Assembly: GCF_016864235.1 (NCBI RefSeq)
Contig: NZ_CP045732.1
Location: 1,612,001 to 1,676,000 of the forward strand
Direction of reading: 5' to 3'
Source: Legionella sp. MW5194
Lineage (GTDB): Bacteria; Pseudomonadota; Gammaproteobacteria; Legionellales; Legionellaceae
Length of the DNA stretch: 64,000 bases
Shown: positions 1 to 7,540 of the stretch, piece by piece
Layout of the letters: every line of letters begins with the position of its first letter
Position numbering within the stretch: position 1 is the first letter of the stretch
Translations under genes and position numbers: made by a program
Notes under the pieces: model-generated
Told to the model about the DNA's origin: nothing
Databases searched by the model: none
The model's input: the letters and a program-made list of their open reading frames with translations, nothing else

Positions 1-2
1 AA

Positions 3-1469
3 AGCGTGGCCGAAGCGCAGGCGCTGGATGAGTATTATGCCAGGACCCATCGTCTGATTGGGCCACTGCACTGTGTACCGCTCATTATCAAAGACAACAT
101 TGACTCGTATGATTCAACCAGTACTGTGGGCAGTCTTGCCTTGCTTGGCAATCAACCGGCCAGAGATGCCTTTTTGGTGGTTCAATTAAGGAAGGCAGGG
201 GCTGTCATTTTAGGCAAAGGGGCCATGGATGAGCTTGCTTCGGGCATGTTTGGCATCAGCAGCCGCAGTGGCCGTATTGGCAACCCTTACAATACCGAAA
301 AAAACCCGGGTGGCTCAAGCGGTGGTTCTGCCGCGGCGGTCAGTGCGGGGTTTGCGCTGGCAGGGATTGGTACGGATAACAGCGGCTCCATCCGTATCCC
401 ATCAGCCTTTAATGCCCTGTACGGGTTACGCCCCAGTAGGGGATTGATCAGCCAGGCAGGCATTTTCCCTAACGGCAACCTCGATGGGACGGCCGGTCCC
501 ATGACGCGCCATATAGAAGACATGGCCCTTATTCTGGATGCCATCGCCAAACCGGACCCTCATGACAGCAAAACGCTGTCGGTACCGCGGGTTACGACGT
601 ACCGAGCCTTTCTGAATAAGGATGGACTGCGGGGCAAGCGGCTTGGTATTGTGCGGCAGGTGGGTTTAATTAAAACGTTTCAGGGCATGCCGAAAGAGGT
701 AGACAATCTTCTCCAGGGGACGTTAACTCAACTGCGTCAGGCCGGCGTCACGGTCATAGACAACATCTACCTCACTGATTTTATTAATAATCGTAATGTG
801 AATATGTCCGGAATGGCTGAAGAAATCAATGAGTACTTCAAGTCATTTGCTTCTGTCCGAAAAAATTACCGTGATTTTTGCCAGTCAAACCGGACCCGGG
901 TGTATGGTAATGTCAACGCATGCCTTGCATTTTTAACTGACCTGCCGGCGAAAGACAGCCGATCTTACCGGGAGGCTTTACAGCGTTTTGCCAGTAACCG
1001 AGCGTATGTGGAAAAGTACATGCGTGAGAATCAGTTGGATGTCTTGCTGATGCCGATTAGCCGGGTGGGTGAGGCCACTTACGATGCCTATCAGGTCAAT
1101 ACCTGGCAGGCACCGGTAGCGTCTAATGCCGGTTTACCCGCTCTTAGCATCAACATCGGTTACACTCGGAAGGAGCATATGCCTGTCGGTGTGGAATTAA
1201 TCGCCCAATCGTTTCAAGAGGGTCTTTTGCTCGAAATAGGCTATGCCTATGAGCAGATTGCCCCCGCATCAATCCCACCCGAAATGCCGAGCGAAAATAA
1301 GAAGCTTGCGTCTCTTTCTCTTGCCGCTTATAACAACCTGCTTAGTGAAATCGGGTATCAAAGCTTTTATCAGGTGCTTAAAGACAATCAAAAGGAAGAG
1401 ATAGAAGAGGCACTCACGCCAGGACGGTTTACCGAAATTACCCATCAAGTGATTCAGGGCTGGCCTTAG
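3..1469 (+). CDS. Amidase (amidase signature family), 5' end outside window
   Basis: Amidase-signature enzyme that hydrolyses a carboxamide bond; the substrate cannot be told. The serine-rich signature GGSSGGSAAAVSAG is visible about 100 codons in, with an upstream IIKDN lysine and a downstream TDNSGSIRIPS serine, giving the Lys/cis-Ser/Ser triad of the family. The reading frame is open to the window edge; the GTG at position 6 has no upstream context and the family normally carries more N-terminal sequence, so the gene is truncated by the window. A helical C-terminal extension of about 80 residues follows the core. No gatC or gatB lies next to it, so a GatA role is unlikely from what is visible. 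Its TAG overlaps the stop codon of the convergent stress-protein gene. Confidence 0.88.
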   Translation, partial: SVAEAQALDEYYARTHRLIGPLHCVPLIIKDNIDSYDSTSTVGSLALLGNQPARDAFLVVQLRKAGAVILGKGAMDELASGMFGISSRSGRIGNPYNTEKNPGGSSGGSAAAVSAGFALAGIGTDNSGSIRIPSAFNALYGLRPSRGLISQAGIFPNGNLDGTAGPMTRHIEDMALILDAIAKPDPHDSKTLSVPRVTTYRAFLNKDGLRGKRLGIVRQVGLIKTFQGMPKEVDNLLQGTLTQLRQAGVTVIDNIYLTDFINNRNVNMSGMAEEINEYFKSFASVRKNYRDFCQSNRTRVYGNVNACLAFLTDLPAKDSRSYREALQRFASNRAYVEKYMRENQLDVLLMPISRVGEATYDAYQVNTWQAPVASNAGLPALSINIGYTRKEHMPVGVELIAQSFQEGLLLEIGYAYEQIAPASIPPEMPSENKKLASLSLAAYNNLLSEIGYQSFYQVLKDNQKEEIEEALTPGRFTEITHQVIQGWP

Positions 1470-1885
1470 ATGCGTAAAGTCAGCACATCACAGGGTGCAT
1501 GATGGACGACGGCATGGGCGGTACTTCCCAAAAAGGCCGGCAAATGCCCTGGCGTGTGGCTGCCGATAATCACTAAACTACAGCCCAATTCCTTTACCTT
1601 TTTGAGCACCAGTTGTTTAATGGAGCCGATTTCGACGTGCTGCTGCGACACAGGAATAGCCAAAGCCTCGCCCAGCACATTCATAACGGTTACGGCATCG
1701 TCTTTGACTGGATTGGCCAACTCAGCAAAACCCAGTCCCTGAGCTAACTGCAATGACGCAGGGGGCTCAATCACGTGCAGAAGATGGAGCGTGCCTCCAA
1801 ATGACTTGGCAATGGCTGCGGCCTTCTGGCACATGGCAAAATGGTTTTCTTTTAAATCCGTGGCATGCAAAATAGTGGCGTACAC
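1466..1885 (-). CDS. Universal stress protein, UspA family
   Basis: Small cytoplasmic nucleotide-binding stress protein of about 139 residues. The N-terminal strand YATILHATDL and the C-terminal GSHTPGHLPAFLGSTAHAVV fit the ATP-binding G-x2-G-x9-G(S/T) pattern of Usp proteins. I chose the GTG at 1885 because a GAGGG motif lies just upstream and the result has the usual family length and N-terminus. A longer reading frame reaches 1954 but adds a segment unlike the family. It is tail-to-tail with the amidase, the two stop codons sharing bases. The specific stress role cannot be read from sequence. Confidence 0.85.
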   Translation of the reverse strand: MYATILHATDLKENHFAMCQKAAAIAKSFGGTLHLLHVIEPPASLQLAQGLGFAELANPVKDDAVTVMNVLGEALAIPVSQQHVEIGSIKQLVLKKVKELGCSLVIIGSHTPGHLPAFLGSTAHAVVHHAPCDVLTLRI

Positions 1886-1954
1886 GATTCCCTCGCAAAA
1901 AACCGCCGTGGTTATATCTAGTGTAGTTAGTTCTTTAAAAAAGACAACATGCAA

Positions 1955-2404
1955 TTAAAAGCGAAGGGCATCGGACAGTAGACGTCCGTCCGGTAGTGTT
2001 ACGTGTGGATTCAGAGCAAGCAGAGGCAGGCAGGCGAAATCCCTTTCCAGCAGTCGCGGGTGAGGGATGGTTAGATGCAAGCTATCCATAATCAGCGAGC
2101 CAAACAGCAAAATATCAATGTCTAAGGTTCGTGCTCCCCATTTGATCTGACGCAGGCGCCCCTGAGTGTGTTCAATGCGATGGCAGTGAGTCAATAAGGC
2201 CTGTGGGGAAAGGCGGGTTTGAATAGCAGCCACGGTGTTGGTGAACCGAGGTTGAGCTTTTCTCCCCCAGGCCTGATTGCGATAAAAGGGCGCTGTCTGT
2301 AAAAGGCGGGTGTCAGGAAGAGTTCGCAAGGCATCCAAGGCGCGGCGTAATTGCCTCTCGGCTGAGCCGAGGTTGCTGCCTAAACCTAAATAAACACAAG
2401 TCAT
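1955..2404 (-). CDS. folK: 2-amino-4-hydroxy-6-hydroxymethyldihydropteridine pyrophosphokinase
   Basis: Cytosolic enzyme of folate synthesis that transfers pyrophosphate from ATP to 6-hydroxymethyl-7,8-dihydropterin. At 149 residues it has the normal short HPPK length. YLGLGSNLGSAE at the N-terminus and GRLRQIKWGARTLDIDILLF in the middle correspond to the family signature with the metal-binding D-x-D. Its ATG overlaps the TGA of pcnB (ATGA), so it is probably translationally coupled to it; pcnB-folK adjacency is common in gammaproteobacteria. Confidence 0.95.
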   Translation of the reverse strand: MTCVYLGLGSNLGSAERQLRRALDALRTLPDTRLLQTAPFYRNQAWGRKAQPRFTNTVAAIQTRLSPQALLTHCHRIEHTQGRLRQIKWGARTLDIDILLFGSLIMDSLHLTIPHPRLLERDFACLPLLALNPHVTLPDGRLLSDALRF

Positions 2405-3744
2405 GACATGGTTTTAGGCTTGCGGCGTCGTTTGGGTTTGCGCGAAGGCGGTGGCGCTAAAGCCGCAATCATCGCCGTTTGTTCATCTTCGGGCGCGTCC
2501 TGGAATGTTGTCCACCATTGAGCCAATTCCATCGACTCATCACCGGCCAATGCTCGCAAGGCAAGAAAATCAAAGGCGGCGCGAAAACGCGGGTGTTCCA
2601 GCAGATTAAGAGCTCTTCCACCGTGGCGTTTATTAAAGCGAAATTGCAGAAGCCACATTTCCCGCATGACCTGAGTAAAGCGCTTGGGTATGGCGATAAC
2701 CTTATTCTGTTCGGCGATAACATGATTCATGGCCCGTTCCAGCGCCGGGAGCGCAGGAATATTTTCTTCCTGTTGTAATTGCATGGCTTTGGCTTTTAAA
2801 GGGAACCAAAGCAATACGGCAAACAGGAAAGCTGGCGTGACCGGTTTGCTGTCACGAATGCGGGCGTCCGTGCTTTCAAGCGCAATCCCCAACAGGGCAT
2901 TTACCGGGTAGTCGCTGTTTAACAGGCGATGGGTTTGTTCAAAGAGCTCCGCGAATAAACCATGTTCCTGCAATAAACGTTGCACGCTTTCACTTTCCCC
3001 GCACTGGTAGAGTTTGGTCATCTCGTCAAAAAGACGAGAGCCGGATACATGGCGAATGAGTGGACTTAATTTGGCAAGCGGCGCGCTGGTTTCTGGCGCC
3101 ATGTTGAAATGCAGTTTGGCACAAAAACGGATGGCCCGCAGCATACGGACGGGATCTTCCTGATAACGGGTGGTCGGATCTCCAATCATGCGAACGAGCC
3201 GGTCGCTGACATCCTTGACGCCGCCGGTAAAATCGACAATGGACGCATCGTCCATGTTGTAATACAGGGAGTTAATGGTGAAGTCGCGACGCCAGGCGTC
3301 CTGATCCAGGGTGCCGTAGACATTGTCGCGCACCAGCATGCCCTGTTCATTGGTTTGCTGGTTGGCATCCATGGCCTCAGTGCCTCGAAACGTGGCGACT
3401 TCAATGATGTCACGGTGAAAAATGATGTGAACCAGTTTGAAGCGACGGCCGATGATTCGCGCGTTACGGAACAATTTTTTAATTTGAACGGGCGTGGCAT
3501 TGGTCGCCACGTCAAAATCCTTGGGTGACTTACCCAATAAAAGATCACGCACACTCCCGCCAACAAGATACGCTTCAAATCCCGAACTGCTTAACCGATT
3601 GAGTACTTTTAGGGCGTTAGGACTGATATCTGTTTTTGATAAATGATGATGATTACGGGGAATGATGTAGCTGGCATTAACAGGCACGTGTTTAGTCCTG
3701 GTCTTCCGTAACAGCTTTTTGATTAGCTTAATTATTGTCGTCAC
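2401..3744 (-). CDS. pcnB: Poly(A) polymerase I
   Basis: Adds 3' poly(A) tails that promote RNA decay. The nucleotidyltransferase core is seen as LVGGSVRDLLLG (about residues 60-71), then DFDVATNATP with the catalytic D-x-D (about 76-78) and RRDFTINSLYYN (about 160-171). The basic C-terminus (PPPSRKPKRRRKPK) is typical of bacterial PAP I rather than CCA-adding enzyme. The start is uncertain. The GTG at 3744 sits inside an AGGTG motif that would itself serve as a Shine-Dalgarno sequence for ATA or ATT codons at 3735 and 3732. In Escherichia coli pcnB is known to start at AUU, so a rare start is plausible here. It ends in a 4-base overlap with folK. Confidence 0.94.
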   Translation of the reverse strand: MTTIIKLIKKLLRKTRTKHVPVNASYIIPRNHHHLSKTDISPNALKVLNRLSSSGFEAYLVGGSVRDLLLGKSPKDFDVATNATPVQIKKLFRNARIIGRRFKLVHIIFHRDIIEVATFRGTEAMDANQQTNEQGMLVRDNVYGTLDQDAWRRDFTINSLYYNMDDASIVDFTGGVKDVSDRLVRMIGDPTTRYQEDPVRMLRAIRFCAKLHFNMAPETSAPLAKLSPLIRHVSGSRLFDEMTKLYQCGESESVQRLLQEHGLFAELFEQTHRLLNSDYPVNALLGIALESTDARIRDSKPVTPAFLFAVLLWFPLKAKAMQLQQEENIPALPALERAMNHVIAEQNKVIAIPKRFTQVMREMWLLQFRFNKRHGGRALNLLEHPRFRAAFDFLALRALAGDESMELAQWWTTFQDAPEDEQTAMIAALAPPPSRKPKRRRKPKTMS

Positions 3745-3867
3745 CTACAAACGTTAATAGAACATGGCGCGTCATTATAACGAATCTCCTGCCTAATGTG
3801 AATCATTTACCTGGACGGCACGATCGTGGAAAATAGCAGTAATTTACCACGTCTAAAGAGATTGCAA

Positions 3868-4584
3868 ATGGATGTTGTTGATATCATCGTCAGCTTGTCA
3901 GCGCTGATTATCCTGGAGATAGTGCTTGGAATCGATAACCTGGTGTTTTTGTCGATTCTGACTGAAAAGTTGCCCGCTGAAAAACGCCGCAAAGCCAGGC
4001 GTTGGGGCTTGACCTTTGCCTGGGTTACCCGATTAATGCTCCTGGCTTCTGCTGTGTGGCTGGTTAAATTAACTCGCCCTTTTATTCAGGTGGGCTCGTT
4101 CGGTTTTTCCGGTCGTGATTTATTTCTCTTGGCCGGAGGCGCGTTTTTAATCGCCAAAGCGACTCAGGAAATTCATCATGAAGTTGGGGAGGAGCCGACT
4201 TCAAAAGTGCTTAGTGGCAAGGGTGCGGCCACCTTTAGAGCCGTGGTTTTTCAGGTGGCGGTCATGGATATTATTTTTTCACTTGACAGCGTACTGACGG
4301 CCATTGGCTTAACAACGCGCTTTTGGGTCATGGCAACGGCCATTACCTGCGCGATTTTAGTGATGATCTATGCCAGTGAACCTGTAAGCCGGTTTATTGA
4401 AAAACACCCCACGGTGAAAATGCTGGCTTTGAGTTTTCTGATTTTAATCGGAATGGTGTTGGTGGCTGACAGTTTTTCTTTCCATATCCCTCGCGCCTAC
4501 GTTTATTTTGCCATGGCCTTTTCGTTGGGTGTGGAAATGCTTAATTTGCTGCGAGGCGCCCGCCGCAATCGCAAAAAATCATAG
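3868..4584 (+). CDS. TerC family integral membrane protein
   Basis: Polytopic inner-membrane protein of 238 residues with about seven hydrophobic segments. The paired TerC motifs with acidic membrane residues are visible: ILEIVLGIDNLVFLSIL near the N-terminus and MDIIFSLDSVLTAIGL in the second half. Family members are linked to tellurite resistance and, in several bacteria, manganese export (established for some members, inferred here). I chose the ATG at 3868, preceded by AAAGAG, because the protein then begins MDVVDIIVSLSALIILE like its relatives; an upstream in-frame start at 3826 adds 14 unlikely residues. It stands alone between pcnB and the rubredoxin gene. Confidence 0.85.
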   Translation: MDVVDIIVSLSALIILEIVLGIDNLVFLSILTEKLPAEKRRKARRWGLTFAWVTRLMLLASAVWLVKLTRPFIQVGSFGFSGRDLFLLAGGAFLIAKATQEIHHEVGEEPTSKVLSGKGAATFRAVVFQVAVMDIIFSLDSVLTAIGLTTRFWVMATAITCAILVMIYASEPVSRFIEKHPTVKMLALSFLILIGMVLVADSFSFHIPRAYVYFAMAFSLGVEMLNLLRGARRNRKKS

Positions 4585-4588
4585 GTTC

Positions 4589-4608
4589 TTCTCTCGGCGA
4601 AAAGAGAA
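4589..4608. terminator. Weak hairpin after TerC gene
   Basis: TTCTCT at 4589-4594 can pair with AGAGAA at 4603-4608 across an eight-base loop, immediately after the TerC stop codon. There is no clear T-run, so termination is only a possibility. Confidence 0.3.
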
Positions 4609-4648
4609 AGATGGGTTTGGCATTGGGATATGGCCGGATCGCCACAAT

Positions 4649-4673
4649 CTCCCTCCCACTGGCGGGGAGGGGG
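4649..4673. repeat. GC-rich palindrome between TerC and rubredoxin genes
   Basis: CTCCCTCCC at 4649-4657 pairs with GGGAGGGGG at 4665-4673 (one wobble) around a seven-base loop. The two convergent genes are about 108 bases apart, and this imperfect palindrome sits just beyond the rubredoxin stop. It could be a bidirectional terminator or a copy of a dispersed REP-like palindrome; no second copy was noticed in the window. Confidence 0.45.
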
Positions 4674-4692
4674 GCAGAAGAACAACCTTCGG

Positions 4693-4869
4693 TCATTCGA
4701 TCTCAATCATTTCAAAATCCTCTTTCCCGGCGCCGCAATCTGGACAAAACCAGTTTTCGGGTACTTCTTCCCAGCGGGTTCCAGGCTCGATGCCGTCTTC
4801 TGGCCAGCCTTCCGCCTCATCATAAATAAATCCGCAGATAACGCAGATATAGCGTTTGTATTCTTGCAT
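4693..4869 (-). CDS. rubA: Rubredoxin
   Basis: A 58-residue iron protein that carries single electrons, read directly from the minus strand. It begins [18 protein letters not shown] and contains the two rubredoxin knuckles CVICG and CPDCG that bind one iron through four cysteines, with the aromatic-rich core between them ([17 protein letters not shown]). A GAGG motif eight bases before the ATG supports the start. It is divergent from hemL; in several gammaproteobacteria a rubredoxin gene is found next to hemL. Its redox partners cannot be inferred, since no rubredoxin reductase is nearby. Confidence 0.95.
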   Translation of the reverse strand: MQEYKRYICVICGFIYDEAEGWPEDGIEPGTRWEEVPENWFCPDCGAGKEDFEMIEIE

Positions 4870-4940
4870 ACCTGATGCCTCAACTAAAAAGCGGTAATTT
4901 AACCACAGTCAAAAACAATGTAAAGTTTATCCGCTTTTTT

Positions 4941-4969
4941 TTGCCACTCTTTGTAAAACTGGATATTAT
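4941..4969 (+). promoter_or_regulatory. Predicted sigma-70 promoter of hemL
   Basis: TTGCCA at 4941-4946 and TATTAT at 4964-4969 are separated by 17 bases, each matching five of six consensus positions. Transcription would begin near 4976, about 20 bases before the hemL start codon. This is a reading of the sequence, not mapped. Confidence 0.6.
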
Positions 4970-4995
4970 AGCCTTTTTTTGGCAATGGAGTCGTC

Positions 4996-6291
4996 ATGAG
5001 CAATTCACACGAATTATTTTCCCGAGCCCAGTCTGTTATTCCTGGCGGCGTCAATTCACCCGTTCGTGCGTTTAAAGGCGTCGGCGGTGAGCCCATTTTC
5101 TTCAAGCAGGGCAAAGGCGCTTATCTGGTGGATGTCGATGACCGCCACTACATTGATTATGTCGGCTCGTGGGGGCCTTTAATTCTGGGGCATTGCTTTC
5201 CATCCGTGCTGGAGGCCGTTGCGAACGTTCTTCATAACGGCATGAGTTTTGGTGCGCCTACCGAGCTTGAGGTGCGTCTTGCGGAAAAGATCATTGAATT
5301 GATGCCAGCCATTGAGAAAGTACGCATGGTGAATTCTGGTACGGAAGCAACCATGACGGCCATCCGTTTAGCCAGAGGGTATACCGGTAAAAACAAAATC
5401 ATTAAATTTAATGGGTGCTATCATGGTCATAATGACAGCCTGCTGGTTAAAGCAGGTTCGGGCTTGTTGACGCTTGGAATTCCCGCAACCCCCGGTATAC
5501 CGCCAAGCGTCACCGAACACACGTTAACGGCTGATTTTAACGATCTTGAACAGACTACTCGCCTGATGGAACAGTTTTCAGGCGATGTGGCGGCGATTAT
5601 TCTTGAGCCTGTGGCGGGCAACATGGGTTTTGTGCTGCCAAAACCTGATTTTTTGCAGGGTTTACGCACGCTCTGTGATACCGACAACACGGTCCTTATT
5701 TTTGATGAGGTGATGACCGGATTTCGAGTCGGGTTGGGTGGTGCTCAGCAGGTTTTCAAAATAACCCCGGATTTGACCACGCTTGGTAAAGTCATCGGCG
5801 GTGGAATGCCTGTCGGTGCTATCGGCGGCAAAGCGGACATTATGTGCCATTTAGCGCCGCAGGGGCCGGTCTATCAGGCCGGGACTTTATCCGGCAATCC
5901 TCTGGCCATGGCTGCGGGTCTTGCGACACTTCAGGAAATTGCCAAACCTGGTTTTTACGAGAAATTAAGTCTGACCACCAGCCAACTCGTTAAAGGCTTG
6001 CAGGACATCACCGCCGACATGCGTATCCCATTCTTTGCAGCCTCATTAGGGGGTATGTTTGGTTTTTGCTTTAATGGCAAACAAACCATCGATAATTACA
6101 CCGATGTCGCGGCTTCCAATGAAATGCTGTTTAAACGCTTTTTCCATGGCATGTTGCAAAAGGGGATTTATTTTGCTCCTTCCATGTATGAGGCTGGTTT
6201 TGTGTCCAGTGCGCACGCAGAAGAGGAACTACGATTGACGCACCTGGCTGCGGAAACCGTGTTGGCTGAGTGCATGAAAACGACTGTTTAA
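4996..6291 (+). CDS. hemL: Glutamate-1-semialdehyde 2,1-aminomutase
   Basis: PLP enzyme that converts glutamate-1-semialdehyde to 5-aminolevulinate, the C5 route to haem. Its 431 residues match the family. The PLP lysine lies at residue 265 in [19 protein letters not shown], preceded by [29 protein letters not shown] and the N-terminal [18 protein letters not shown] are also characteristic. GGAG five bases upstream fixes the ATG at 4996. It is transcribed away from the rubredoxin gene. Confidence 0.97.
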   Translation: MSNSHELFSRAQSVIPGGVNSPVRAFKGVGGEPIFFKQGKGAYLVDVDDRHYIDYVGSWGPLILGHCFPSVLEAVANVLHNGMSFGAPTELEVRLAEKIIELMPAIEKVRMVNSGTEATMTAIRLARGYTGKNKIIKFNGCYHGHNDSLLVKAGSGLLTLGIPATPGIPPSVTEHTLTADFNDLEQTTRLMEQFSGDVAAIILEPVAGNMGFVLPKPDFLQGLRTLCDTDNTVLIFDEVMTGFRVGLGGAQQVFKITPDLTTLGKVIGGGMPVGAIGGKADIMCHLAPQGPVYQAGTLSGNPLAMAAGLATLQEIAKPGFYEKLSLTTSQLVKGLQDITADMRIPFFAASLGGMFGFCFNGKQTIDNYTDVAASNEMLFKRFFHGMLQKGIYFAPSMYEAGFVSSAHAEEELRLTHLAAETVLAECMKTTV

Positions 6292-6321
6292 ATCGGCGAA
6301 TTTTATAAGGATGCTGCCAAT

Positions 6322-6359
6322 ATGAACAAACCTTCGGTTTATACCTAAGGCTTGTTCAT
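6322..6359. terminator. Bidirectional hairpin between hemL and ackA
   Basis: ATGAACAAACC at 6322-6332 pairs with GGCTTGTTCAT at 6349-6359. On the minus strand the one imperfect position becomes a G-U pair, so it should fold better in the ackA transcript, whose stop codon is only two bases away. It lies about 30 bases beyond the hemL stop. No long T-run follows. Confidence 0.5.
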
Positions 6360-6361
6360 GA

Positions 6362-7540
6362 TTAAGCATTTTTTGTCAGTATTTCGGCCACTTTTTGTGA
6401 CATCAATTGCTCTTCGTCGCCGCGAACGACATAGATTGGATGGCCTTGGGAATGAATAGGCCACAGGTGATTTTGCGTGGTTTGATTCAGCGCCTTGTCG
6501 AGATGAAATCCCAGGGGTTTCAGTGGTTCGAGCACTGCCTCGCGGATAGGGTAGGCATTCTCACCAATGCCGCCGGTAAAAATAAGCGCATCCAGCGTGT
6601 CAAGCTGGCTCAGGTAAGCACCGATGGTTTTTTGAATTCGGTACACATACATGTCAATCGCAAGCCTCGCCTCGTTATCCCCCGACTCTGCGCGCGCCAA
6701 AATTCGCCGCATGTCATTGTCGTGGGCGATGCCTTTAAGCCCACTTTTTTTATTAAGCAAGTTATCAATTTCACGGGCAGTGTATCCCTGGTCAAGCAGG
6801 TAGAAAATAATGGCCGGATCAAGGTCGCCACAGCGGGTGCCCATCATGAGACCCGGCAGAGGAGTCATGCCCATGGTGGTGTCAAACGATTGGCCGTTTT
6901 TAATTAAGCAGGCACTGGCACCGTTGCCAAGATGCAAGGTAATGAATTGACAGGCGCTCAACGGTTTCTGTAAGTGAACGGCCATTTCTCTGGCCACGTA
7001 TTCATGGTTAATGCCATGAAAACCATACCGCCTGATGGGGTATTTTCTGGTGAGTTCACTATCAATGGCATATTGATGCACGTAGGCAGGCATGGTGTGG
7101 TGAAAGCCGCTGTCAAAAAGGGCGACATGGGTGGCGGCGGGGTAAAATTGCTGTGCCAGAAGAATGCCCTCTGCATTCACCGGATTATGAATGGGGGCTA
7201 AATTGGCCAGATTCTCAATAGCCTGTAACACCGCAGGGGTAATCACCGTCGGTTCAAACAAATCAATGCCGCCATGGACGACGCGATGGCCTACGCCATG
7301 AATGGGATGCTCGTTGAGATCGCGCCGCAGTTGTTCGGCAAGCTCGGCAAAAGCCTGGCGGTGATCAATAAAACGGTGGGTACTGCTTTGTTTGCCATGG
7401 AACTGATGATGCCATTGGCTGCTGTTTTCACCGATGCCTTCAATCAGTCCGGAAAGAATGACCTTGCTGTTGCCATGGTCAACTGCATAGGCTTTGTATT
7501 TTATGGAAGAGCTGCCGGCATTAATGGTTAAAATATTCAC
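6362..7540 (-). CDS. ackA: Acetate kinase
   Basis: Cytosolic kinase interconverting acetyl phosphate plus ADP with acetate plus ATP. At 392 residues it is full length. The N-terminal phosphate-binding NAGSSSIKYKAY, the GHRVVHGG segment, YGFHGINHEYVA, HLGNGASACL and GTRCGDLDPA are family landmarks. The start is GTG at 7540, overlapping the TGA of pta as GTGA, so it is probably coupled to pta. Together they form the Pta-AckA acetate overflow and acetyl phosphate pathway. Confidence 0.97.
   Translation of the reverse strand: MNILTINAGSSSIKYKAYAVDHGNSKVILSGLIEGIGENSSQWHHQFHGKQSSTHRFIDHRQAFAELAEQLRRDLNEHPIHGVGHRVVHGGIDLFEPTVITPAVLQAIENLANLAPIHNPVNAEGILLAQQFYPAATHVALFDSGFHHTMPAYVHQYAIDSELTRKYPIRRYGFHGINHEYVAREMAVHLQKPLSACQFITLHLGNGASACLIKNGQSFDTTMGMTPLPGLMMGTRCGDLDPAIIFYLLDQGYTAREIDNLLNKKSGLKGIAHDNDMRRILARAESGDNEARLAIDMYVYRIQKTIGAYLSQLDTLDALIFTGGIGENAYPIREAVLEPLKPLGFHLDKALNQTTQNHLWPIHSQGHPIYVVRGDEEQLMSQKVAEILTKNA

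Noticed and set aside
6-1469. GatA subunit of the tRNA amidotransferase
   Set aside because: No gatB or gatC neighbour and a C-terminal extension unlike GatA; only the general amidase call is supported.
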